DNA from: Agapanthus africanus
Taxonomy: Eukaryota; Streptophyta; Magnoliopsida; Asparagales; Amaryllidaceae
DNA length: 64,000 nt
Direction: 5' to 3'
Assembly (NCBI GenBank): GCA_030015575.1
Contig: JASDDO010000026.1
Span: 25,870,079 to 25,934,078 of the forward strand
In this document: piece by piece, positions 21,571 through 31,019 of the stretch
Position numbering within the stretch: position 1 is the first letter of the stretch
Layout of the letters: every line of letters begins with the position of its first letter
Program-made: the position numbers and the translations under genes
Notes under the pieces: generated by a model
The model's input: the letters and a program-made list of their open reading frames with translations, nothing else
The model's database searches: none
Told to the model about the DNA's origin: nothing

Positions 21571-24304
21571 AATAACTTATCGTACACTATTCACGGGTAA
21601 CCTTCGTGGCATAGAAGTCAACCATTCTTCCTACTTCCCTATAGAGAGTAAACTAGCTGGTCATAAACTATCCACGGTCAACCATGGACCATCAAGTCCC
21701 TAAAATGAATCCAATGGACCATCGTCTGAAATAACTTTAAACTAACATTTAACGCCGGCCCAACAGTCCTCCAAGTCTCTAAACCGGCCAAGGAAATTTG
21801 AACAACCTCACTTGGTTGTTACGACGAAAAGCGTGTCGTCTTTATTATGCTAATACGCACATTTCGTAATGGTCGAAGCCGAGAAGTTGTTGATCCTTCT
21901 ATAATAATTCTTTCTTTAAATGGGAAAGACAATAACAAAATGAAATGAAAATCATGACGGATTCATATGGACGTATCCAGATTAGTGATACACTTATCCC
22001 TAATTCTGTAACCGGAGGTTCAATCCCTAATAGTGAAATACCCGGATCTGTTAGTCAAGCTGAGGAATATAAACCTAGTCGACTTATCTCATCTGCTACC
22101 TCCAACAAATATGAAGCTTCTAGATGATCTTGCGATCATTATTGGCTTTGAAGAGTCGATTCTTTCAAGGCAATTCTATAGCTGCTCTAAAGCACGGACA
22201 CATCAGGCGCGTCCAAGATAATCAAAATGGCCACAAAATCCCACCGCATATGCAAAAGAGTGTCTTCGACCTCTTCATGTTTAAATTCCCACTAAGGCGT
22301 GCAAAAGAGCGTTTTTGATGCCATCAGAATGGTTAAGCCGAACATGACAACAAAGTCCTACCTGGCAGTGCCTCCAAGCGCAAAGGACCCGCCAAATGAA
22401 AAGAGGGAATCCCACCATGGCGCACAAAAGGATGTTCTTGACAGTCAAAGCAAGTTGAGACAAAAGTCCCACTGAGGTGCACAAAAGAACGTTCTTGATA
22501 TCGTCAGAACAAATCAAGCAGGTCAAATCAAAAGATCCACCTGGTAGTGCCTCTAAGCTCATCAAAGGTTCCGCCAAACAAATCTGGGATCAAAACCAAA
22601 TAAGACAATGAAATCTCATTGGAGTTTCTCCTACTGTGACCTGGAATTCAACATCCTGCGAGACCCTATCGACTCGTTAGGAAAAATCACACAATAAGGT
22701 CCTTACGACTCATTGAGAAAAATTTTTAACCCTCGTGAAATCCTCTCAATTCACAAAAAATAAAAACAACCTACAAAAGTCCCACCGGACACCATCTCTA
22801 CAACGTGACAATGAAGTCAAATATGTTTGCCCTACGGGTCTAACGCTTCAAGCGCGCCGTATACAATCCACCGGTAAATAATATCAATACTGCACTCTGT
22901 CTGCGAACATGCATATCACACTGTGTTCCAGTGTTAGAGAAATCAATCTAAAATCTAAAGCCACAAAGGCCGGATCCATCTGTGAATGCGTCTGTCTTGT
23001 TGCGTTCCAACATCGAAGACCCAAGCTCATGATTCACCAAGTCAAGAAGACCGAATCAGATATATCAACTCATCGAGCTGGGTTCCAGTATCAATGATAT
23101 GAAGCAAATGGTTCAACAAGCCACAAGTCCGAATAAAAAATGTGCTTGTCATATTGTGTTCCAATTTTGGCAAGTATACTACCGCTACAAGATTTCAAAA
23201 ATCCTAAGGATAAGGCGATTAACTCGTAAGCGTCCATGAAGGCAGAGTCGATTCCTATAGCCCAACAAGTCACAAAAAGACCGGACTGTGGATCCGAGGG
23301 ATGAAGTATTTGTCTCGTTACATGTTAAAGTAGGGAAACTATGACCAACCGGATTCTGAAGATCCTGAGAGTAAAGTGATCAACTCATAAGCGTCCAAAA
23401 AGGCAGAGTTGGTTCCCATAAATCCAAATAAGTCACCAGGTCCTTACCAATGATCAGCTCATAAGCGTCCAAAAACCTTATAATATACCCCATCCTCACC
23501 AGGTCCTACTAGACACGCTGCCCTACCATCACCGTCTTTCAAACATCCGTCGCGACATAGAAATCAACAAATACACTATACCTTCACATACTGCCTACAT
23601 AACGCTATTACGTCCGAAATGACTCCAAACTACTGCCAGGTCCGGAACAACCCTAAACCACTACCATGTCCGGGATGACTTTAAACTACTGCATATGTGA
23701 AACCTGTGTGGCACAGAAGCCGATAAACCGTGACATTGAAGTCAAACAGCTGAAAAATCGGTATCTACCGGAGCCAATTAAAACGACTCTCGTCGATACT
23801 TCCTTTAAATCCTACCCGACGTAGCCAATCCTCCACACAACTCTATAAACAAACAAAATCTGTCGTACGGATACATAATATTATCTATCGTATACAATCC
23901 ACGAGCAATCATTCGTGACGCAGAAGGCAATCATTCCACCAAGCCTACATCCAGCAACATGTTCCATGATTAAATCGCCTGCCGTGACACGGAAGTTAAC
24001 CGTCCTGAGCATATCGAAACTGCCCTACGGTCTGGATTATACATTCTATAATACCGTATATAATCTAGGGGTATAAAACAACAGCAAGAATGCATGTCTA
24101 TTCAACGGTGAAAGCGTACACAACATGAGATGCAATTTTGTAGTGCACATAAACAATGCGACCGAATATGTATGAAATAAGCTGTATCTCTACTTGCAAC
24201 TGTTAATATAAAATATTTGTTGTGATTGTTGCTCATGCTTTATATTTTGTGTTGTTATTGTCATTTAATGCTTGTTAGAAATAAACCACTCGTAATAAGT
24301 TCTC
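21571..24304 (+). other. 3' untranslated zone of element B
   Basis: No coding signal. It holds a roughly 90/180-bp degenerate repeat (22,260-22,580, GTGCAAAAGAGCGTT with GTCCCACTGAGG / CACCTGGTAGTGCCTC), two AAGCGTCCA-AAAAGGCAGAGT repeats (23,225-23,420), three hairpins of the array type (22,655-22,760, for example GTGAA/TTCAC) and two-helix modules at about 22,829, 23,868 and 24,030. Confidence 0.65.
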
Positions 24305-24440
24305 TCCATTTAATGCGGATGGGTAATTAGCTATAGGGGCTTACGCCTGTAGGAAATCTAGTCTCCACAATAAAAAAAAAACTCTTTCCAAAAGGTGAAT
24401 CTGAGAAGTGACGCTATATCGGTCGCATCTGTCTGGCCCT
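24305..24440 (+). repeat. Third, diverged copy of the Tat leader segment
   Basis: GCGGATGGGTAATTAGCTATAGGGGCTT and the following bases (read in parts) track 2,516-2,640: TAATTAACTGCAGGGGCTTGCGCCTG, CCACAATCAAAAA, GAATCTGACGAAG and ATCGGCCGCATCCGTCT. It marks either the start of another copy or a fragment. Confidence 0.6.
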
Positions 24441-25657
24441 TCAGCCACACACCACAGACACCCTGCCCGAGAGTTCGTAAGATACTCGGGGCTCCTATCA
24501 GAGGCGAACAAGAAGTTGTTAGGAAAATATTTAATTGGAATTTTTCTAAAAATTTTCATATTTTTTATGATTAAAAGGATTTTAAAATAATTTTTAGAAA
24601 TTAAAAACTTATTTACAAATTAATTTCCGATTTTTTTAAAAAAGAAAAAAAATATTTATCTAAAGTCTTTCTAAAATTTATTTATATTTTTCAAGATTTA
24701 ATACTATTTTTAAATATATTTTTTAGTCGTTAGATCTACTATTGTTTTAATCCTAGTCCTTTATCAAAAAGCCCTAATCTCTACTCTTATAAATAAACTT
24801 TAATCCTTTCATCTCATTTCTTCTCTTTTTTCTTCCTCTCTCTTTATTTTTTATGTCCTACCTTCAAAACTCCGGCCTAAAAACTCAAGTAAGATGGCAA
24901 GAAAATTCCTAGAGAATAAGACTAGAGATCCTCCTTGTTGTAAGTTCTTCCCTCTCTTACTTTTTAAACAAAAGAAAACCTTAGGTTTTAAGAAAAAAGA
25001 ACTTTTTTTGAAAACCCTAATTTTGATAGAAAATAGAGTTTCCTTTATAAAAAAATATGATGTTAAATAATTGTGTCTGTATATGTATACAGATTGTTTG
25101 AGATACCTAAATTATAAATTAACATTGTTCATGATATGTTTCATATTATTATTTATGCTACATATAGATTATACCATATATTATGTTTTGGAATATGAAT
25201 ATTAATCAGAATATATATTAGGGATGTATATGTTCTGTGCATATATATGTATCAAAATAATTAGTTTTCTGTTATTATTATTTTGAGATAAATTCATGCA
25301 GTAACTATATAATTAGTTATTTTTGTTTTAATACACCCTTTATCTGTTTATCACCTTTGTGCATGTATATGATACATACCTACTTTGTCTGCACAAGTTA
25401 TTAATATTTCAAATCATTACATTGTATTGTGAGTTTTAAGCAGTTATTTTAGAATACTTTAACTACTAAAATAATAATATAGATTTATTCTGGTTCATGT
25501 TTTATTGTAAACATGGATATGATTTTTTGTATATTTTATGTGATGCACCTCATGTCACCAGTGCATCACTGTTTTGTTAATTATCTTATGGTGCATCTCA
25601 TGTCACACATGCACCTTATTGATTGATTTAACTGTTATATGTAAATGTATATGTGTG
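24441..25657. other. AT-rich DNA with no recognised gene
   Basis: Long A/T runs, short open frames only. I see no coding block, tRNA or transposon end here. Confidence 0.6.
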
Positions 25658-25877
25658 TGTAGTATTCCACTAGAATCCAATGGGAATGATTTTGAATCAA
25701 ATACTTCCCACTTTTCATCATTAGATTAACTTTGAGATGTGTGGAAACAATTATGAATAAAATCTTACATTTATTGTCAAACATAACATAATTGATTGCA
25801 CAAATCTCAAAGTTAATCTAATGGTGAAAAGTGGAAAGTATTTATTTCCAAATCCTTCCAATAGAATCGTAGCCGAA

Positions 25878-25880
<3 letters not shown>
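25658..25880. mobile_element. MITE with about 75-bp terminal inverted repeats
   Basis: The left arm (ATTCCACTAGAATCCAATGG ... ATTAGATTAACTTTGAGAT) is the reverse complement, with a few mismatches, of the right arm ending ...AATCCTTCCAATAGAATCGTAG. Only about 70 bases lie between the arms. Both sides touch simple repeats (TGTGTGTG on the left, (CT)n(CA)n(TA)n on the right). No coding capacity. The superfamily is not clear; the length and arms are hAT- or Mutator-like. Confidence 0.75.

Positions 25881-25953
<73 letters not shown>
25881..25953. repeat. Compound microsatellite (CT)n(AC)n(AT)n
   Basis: Uninterrupted CT, then AC, then AT dinucleotide runs directly right of the MITE. Confidence 0.95.
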
Positions 25954-25956
<3 letters not shown>

Positions 25957-25989
25957 TATTTTTGCTACCCTATATTATGAGTATCCTTA

Positions 25990-27231
25990 TATTTCTATAT
26001 AGGGAGACTTGGCCTGAAATTATATTTCGTAATAATCCAGCGACCGCTTTATCATAGTAAACTAATCTACGGTGTATAACGTCTCCCTATGGTCGAAATT
26101 CAGAGTTTAGGTTAAGTTTGGTGTTGTATTGTTTTTCTTTTATGAATGAAATATGTTTTTCTTGTAATGTTGAACACCTGACTTAGAATAAACATAACTC
26201 CTAGTTCTGCTATCCAAATTGAGCAAACTCAAGTTTCAGGAATATCCACAGAGAAATAGCTACAATTTCCTCCTAAGTTAATTCTCCTGAAAACCGACGG
26301 AAACTACAGTAAAACACCTTTTAACAACATGGGTCAAGTCTAGACAGCAACAAGAATTATCTGCGTAACTGTCATAAAACAACCATAACTCCCTCTCTAG
26401 TAATCGAGACCTGGAAATTGTTATGGGTAACCGTTCACAATTTATAGGCTCTCATTTCTTGTTTAATTTTGGAAACCATAAATTGAACATAAATCTTCGA
26501 AAATGTAAAATATCACTAGTGCATGCATTCTGAAATCTGCACTAGCCAGCTCTGCATAGCATTACGAAAATACTCGTAACTCTCTCACCAGAAACCTGGT
26601 CAAGGCAAACTCAGTCTCATAATTTTCACGACACACTTAACTATAACTTACTCCTTGTGTAATATTTTCAAATTCCAAACCAAAACTATTATTTTCTACA
26701 TACGAACTTATGATTGATTTCTGTTCTGAAACTTGACTATGCTACGTGTATATCTCGATACTTGGTATTATATCTCAAACTTGACATGACTCCCTGCATA
26801 CATGTATTCATGAACCTGCATTAATGTATAAATAGTTTGACTCCTTGAATACCTGACTCCAAGACTAGTTGTACCCATGAACCACCATTAATGTTTATTA
26901 GTAGCTTTGGCTAATACTTGCCAGGGTGTTGGGGCTAGTTAAGGATGAGCAGTTCAGCTGTTTCGGAATCCCCTACCTGTATTCCTATACTCCTATATTC
27001 CTTAATAAAATGTCGTGAAATGGTTGAACACCATACTTTAATTTACGTTAGAATTGGCCATGACTGATATTTGTTGGGGGGTTGGGTAGTTGAGGATGCG
27101 TCGTTCAATTGCTTCGAAGTCCCCCGTATTCTTATATTTCGCCATACTGTATAAAATCTCATAAAATGGTTGGATGCCATATCTTAACTTGCGTTAGAAT
27201 AGAAAACCTACACTTTAATGATACTACCATC
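25990..27231. repeat. Decayed LTR-like repeat tract, continuing after the CACTA insert
   Basis: No coding block. Two tandem copies of a roughly 135-bp segment (about 26,925-27,060 and 27,066-27,200) share GTTGGG, GAGGATG, GTTCA, TGCTTCG, TAAAATCTC/GTCGTGAAATGGTTG and ACGTTAGAAT. Phrases such as CATAACTCC...CTAGTAATCGAG resemble chromovirus LTRs, but that is recollection of style, not alignment. The tract resumes at 28,304 and fades by about 28,640. Confidence 0.4.
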
Positions 27232-27390
27232 TTTCACTACTGGAAACTGTGTATTAAAGACGGGGTATTAGCGACCGTATAATTATATATGGTCACGAAT
27301 AAAGTATTAGTGACCGTCGCTAATACAAGGTCGCCAATACTAGGCTCATATTGCCGACCGTGCTATAAGTATTAGCGGCTGTATGGCTTC

Positions 27391-27617
27391 CGATTGGTCC
27401 AAACATGTTTTCGCGGATCAACCCCTCCTCCAGGTCCAAACATGTTTTCACGGATCACCCCCTCCAGATCCAAACGTCCATTCTTCCACGATCCAACGGT
27501 CACAGACCCTATCTTTCTCTCCCTCTCCCTCTCCTTTATATAAACTCCCAATCCTTTTCATTTTCTCCTCATCAAAACCCAACTCAAAATTCAAAAGAAG
27601 ATCTCAGATATCAATCA
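27391..27617 (+). promoter_or_regulatory. Captured histone H2A promoter and 5' UTR
   Basis: ATTGG (inverse CCAAT, 27,393-27,397), CGCGGATC (27,412-27,419, the exact plant histone octamer), a one-mismatch second octamer CACGGATC (27,449-27,456), CCAACGG near 27,493, TATATAAAC near 27,537, then about 75 bases of leader to the ATG. This order is that of a plant core-histone promoter. Confidence 0.75.
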
Positions 27618-27702
27618 ATGGAGTCTTCGAAGACCAAAAAGGACGTGGGCGGTTGTAAGGGCGCGGCCCCAAGAAGAAGTCGGTGACCCGCTCCATCCGC
27701 CA
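27618..27702 (+). pseudogene. Histone H2A N-terminal fragment inside the CACTA element
   Basis: From the ATG at 27,618 the frame reads MESSKTKKDVGGCKGAAPRR. One base out of frame from there, at 27,674-27,702, it continues KKSVTRSIRQGA. Plant H2A (especially H2A.W types) begins MES...KTKKGAGGRKGG.PKKKSVTRSVKAGLQ, so the tail and the start of the fold are recognisable. It is therefore a frameshifted host gene fragment. The histone fold itself is absent. Capture of host gene pieces is known for CACTA elements. Confidence 0.75.
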
Positions 27703-28010
27703 AGGTGCAATGCATGTAATATGGTCAATCTAAAGAGAGATGCTTGTAAAAAACAATATTTCAAAGATAAAATGAGAAAAGTTATTGTAAATTTCAATAT
27801 ATACAGATAACATGTTTATGAGTAAAATAAAAATTTGTTTGATTCTTTGGTCTATTGGGATTTGTATGTAATTAGATGGCTATTTGAAATAGTTATTTAT
27901 GCATTCCTTAATTTTGTAGGATATTAATATCTTCCAATTGTTTTGTTAGATTAAAAATCATAAGTAAACTAATTTAAAGAGTTTTGACAGAAACCCCATG
28001 TTTTTCCCCT

Positions 28011-28067
28011 GTGCTTTTGCCGAAGAAGACGAAGGAGAGTAGCAGCAGCGCCGATACCAAGTCCATG
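28011..28067 (+). pseudogene. Histone H2A C-terminal fragment inside the CACTA element
   Basis: VLLPKKTKESSSSADTKSM. Plant H2A ends NI.PVLLPKKT followed by a Ser/Lys-rich tail, so this is the other end of the same gene. The 300 bases between the two fragments (27,703-28,010) are AT-rich and may be intron plus noise. Confidence 0.75.
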
Positions 28068-28639
28068 TGTACGTATCAACAACCATGTGAGACAGTCGCT
28101 GATACGTATCAGCGACTGATCGTATTAGTGACTGTTTAATTATACGGTCGCTAATACCCTTATCAGCGACTGACGTTTCAACGACTGGGGTATTAGCGAC
28201 CGTATATAATTTAAACGGTCGCTAATACCTATTAGCAACCATCCACAATGTATTAGAGACCATTTCGTACGGTCTCTAATACGTACATTATCAAGTAGTG
28301 TTTATTTATCCCTGGCATGTTCACTCATACTTGTATATGAATTTCCGGGTCTCTATTATCATTATTTACATGTACCATCACATGAGTGATCGCCATGCCT
28401 TACTATTTATTTATGATTTGTTTTCTTTTCCATGATAATATATTAAATCCCTAACTTGTACCATCACGTCTGTGCTAATATTTTATTCTTCATTGCCACA
28501 CGTTCCTAATAATATGTTTTGTTTTTATGTTCTCTCCTTTTGTATAAATTGCGTACTTTTATGTTTTTTTATTATTAAACTTATGTGTTGATGGTTTTCA
28601 TATAAATTTTTACCGTTTCTTAAATATTTTACATTTTAC

Positions 28640-29311
28640 TTTTTCAAATATAAAGTTGTTAATGAGGGGTTTACCGAGCAAAAGTTCGCTGACATACATT
28701 CCTTTTTCCTGTTTTCTTTCTTCTTGGGGATGTCTGTCAGGAGGTACAGATGATGAGGCTCAATACATGACCGAGCCGGATGAGTAAGAGTTCGTTCAAC
28801 TAACTTCATAAGCAAATCTTTATTTTTTTTCAGTATGCTTCGTTTAACGGTCTTGACAGTTTTCATGTCATCTCTTTATCTTTGAACACTCGTATCTGAT
28901 TGGACTAACTTTGTAATATTTATTGTTGAATTTATTTTTTCAATATTCCTTTTTGTTATGTTTTAAATTCTTGTATTATTTTCTTATTACTGCTTGTACA
29001 TACACTTAACATATTCATATCAGAAAAATAGTGCTTCTCGGTATGAATACGTTGCGAACTTGTCAACTCTCGCTCCTCTTATTTTATGAAGCAGGGCGTG
29101 GCATCTATTATGAATAATATTTGTCGACGACATATATCGGATGTCGACCGACATTTATTTCACTTTATAAGTGTTCCTTGCCCGATACAAAAGAATTCGT
29201 AAGCAATATTTCCTTTATTTAAACTTCGAACTTCTATTTTTAGAGCCTTATTTTATCTCTTGTATGCTAGGAGTTTAACTATACGCGTTTGTTAACCGTG
29301 TTGTTTAACAG
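28640..29311. other. AT-rich DNA upstream of the Ulp1-like piece
   Basis: Possible eroded exons (for example around 29,030-29,100) but nothing that I can name. It may be the upstream part of the protease gene with introns. Confidence 0.35.
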
Positions 29312-29483
29312 TATGGATTGCGGAGTGTTCGTGTACTTATTCATGAAATCCTTGATTGAGGGTCGGGAGATAGCGGATGCCCTGAAGGGAAAAGGTTCGC
29401 TGCAGTGGAGGCCGATAATTTCGGCACAAATTCTATTGTCGAACGAGCAAGAAGCTTTTGGATATTGTTTAATTTTAGTTTAA
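29312..29483 (+). pseudogene. Ulp1-like (C48) protease fragment, probably of a Mutator-like element
   Basis: The stretch has NSMDCGVFVYLFMKSLIEG, then REIADALKGK and ISAQILLSNEQ. 'DCGVFV' with Asp-Cys-Gly is the catalytic cysteine region of Ulp1/SENP proteases. The piece is preceded by TTGTTTAACAG, a good intron acceptor, so it may be a last exon. The catalytic His and Asp region was not found in a clean frame upstream. A Mutator transposase remnant 900 bases away on the other strand suggests the pair come from one Ulp1-carrying Mutator-like element, though a decayed host gene is also possible. Confidence 0.55.
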
Positions 29484-29799
29484 ACTATTTGTTATTCTTA
29501 CATATATTGATCAAATTTTGTTGGGCTGATATTGTTAATTGTTTTATGAATGACGAAAAACTGATGATGTTACTGTTTTATTTCGCCGATATTGGCCGAT
29601 ACTGTGTATTGTCTAATGAATGACATAAATTACTGATGTATTTACTTTAGTATCTCCGATGTTGGTTTATACTGTCGATTATGTTATGAATGATTACTTT
29701 TCTTCATGTATACTTTTATTTCGCCGATATTGGCCGATACAATTACTGTGGATTGTATTATGCATTATTTTTGTTCGTGCACACTTAGTTGTTGCAGGG

Positions 29800-30000
29800 A
29801 ACTGCTTAGATATTACAGGAAAGTGGTTAGATATTACATGCAACTTTTTTAGATATTACAGGCAAGTGTTTAGATGTTACAGGAAACTTTTATAGATATT
29901 ACAAGCAACTGCTTAGATCTTACAAGCAACTTTTATAGAAGTTACAGACAACTGCTTGAAAGTTACTGGCAAGTGCTTAGATATTACAGGCAACTGTAAA
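29800..30000 (+). repeat. 22-bp tandem repeat TTAGATATTACAGGCAACTG
   Basis: About nine units of 21-23 bp with variants AAGTG, AACTT and AGCAACTG. Similar single units recur at 30,545-30,640. The two clusters bracket the transposase remnant. Confidence 0.85.
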
Positions 30001-30199
30001 TGATTTTCATAAAATTGCTTCTAAATTTCATTCAGATGCATACTTAACCAAGAGAAATTTTTATAGCAAAATTATAACAAATATCGTAAAGTTTTAGTAC
30101 AAAAGATCTACGAAACTTGACGGTGGATACATAAATATAAAAAAAATTACCAAATAACCAACATGTAGCTATTTTAAACTTAATCAATAGAAGAAGTGC

Positions 30200-30451
30200 A
30201 AGGCGATGCATCAATTTCCATAGGTATCCGTTATCCCTTTGGAAACAAACCACTGTTACTCTCAAGTCATCGTTCTTAATGCAGTCGAAGTTGAATTGTT
30301 TCACAATGGTAAATTGGTAAAGAGCTATTCTAACTTCATAAGCACCATTGAATATTTGAGACGTGCCCTCGATTGCATCATGCCATGCAACCGGGATATT
30401 GTTCAGCATTAATTGATCATCTTGCCTCACCGGTGGTAGGCTTGACTTCAA
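30200..30451 (-). pseudogene. Mutator-like transposase, N-terminal DNA-binding part
   Basis: On - the frame contains FNGAYEVRIALYQFTIVKQF, NFDCIKNDDLRVTVVCFQRD and GYLWKL. This is the signature of the MuDR N-terminal domain (F...EFR.AL..Y.V...F.F...KND..RV.V.C....C.W.L). In the family a cysteine precedes the Trp-Arg-Leu stretch; here it reads GYLW. The catalytic DDE part and zinc knuckle are not found. A transposon remnant, not a host gene. Confidence 0.6.
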
Positions 30452-30715
30452 TTCATGGCCTCGGTCATACGCAATTGCTGAAGCAGACGATGATGCATGT
30501 TGACCGTCACATAGAAAACTTTTATGTCAACATATTATTACTTGCATCTTTGTACATATTACAAACAACTTATCGGATATTACATGCAACTCTTTTTAGA
30601 TAGTAGGGCGTGCAACAGCTTAGATGTTACATGCAAACATCCAGGGATTTTTTCATAAGTTTTAAAAGGGCCGGAGGGTTTTCAACAATTTACCCTTAAA
30701 GGTTTGACATGGACC

Positions 30716-30903
30716 ACCGAGCAATAGCACAGTTGGTATGACACTTTCACTCCTGGAAAGAGTGCATGGTTTGAATCTCAGGAGGGAAGTGACTACAAAT
30801 TAACGTTTTTGGGACAAATTCATGAGTTCTCTGGATGCGTGTGCGTGGGTTGTGTGCTTGTGCATATCGTGTGTTGTTTGGGTGAGACTTACGGGCCAGT
30901 TAG
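30716..30903 (+). repeat. tRNA-derived SINE, copy 1
   Basis: Box A-like TAGCACAGTTGGTATG (30,724-30,740) and box B-like GGTTTGAATCTC (30,768-30,779) are 30 bases apart, as in a Pol III promoter. The body ends GGGCCAGTT and is shared with 43,850-44,056 (GCACAAATTC/GGCAAATTCAT...GGATGCGTGTGCG). Confidence 0.75.
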
Positions 30904-31019
30904 ACCAAACAGTGTGAAGGCATGGAAACTTTTTAACAGTGACTTGTTAGCCCTATGCAGCCTTTCAGTTATTATAAATAGAGATCCATTCTTCTTGTTT
31001 TGACATGACAAATATTATT

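Larger units (their letters stand above)
17811..24440 (+). mobile_element. Second Tat-lineage fossil (element B), strongly rearranged
   Basis: After the right LTR of element A the internal leader starts again (17,811-20,090, interrupted by the solo LTR). Gag-like coding sequence on -, an integrase end on +, and a 2.7 kb repeat-rich 3' zone follow. The order LTR-inside-LTR-inside suggests a tandem array, as produced by recombination between LTRs of neighbouring copies. Broken and rearranged in several places. Confidence 0.7.
27235..28300. mobile_element. Small non-autonomous CACTA (En/Spm) transposon
   Basis: The element starts CACTACTGGAAAC and ends ATTATCAAGTAGTG, giving CACTAC termini in inverse orientation. 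It is bounded by TTT on both sides (27,232-27,234 and 28,301-28,303), the 3-bp target duplication expected of CACTA elements. Both ends carry subterminal repeats of TATTAGCGACCG / CGGTCGCTAATAC type in both orientations (27,260-27,380 and 28,090-28,290). At 1,066 bp it has no transposase and must be mobilised in trans. The centre holds captured histone H2A sequence. Confidence 0.9.

Noticed and set aside
25821-26057. Open frame with repeated His-Thr and Ile-Tyr
   Set aside because: Product of the AC and AT microsatellite.
29312-29483. Intact host SUMO protease gene
   Set aside because: Only the cysteine region is visible; the His/Asp part and upstream exons are not recognisable.
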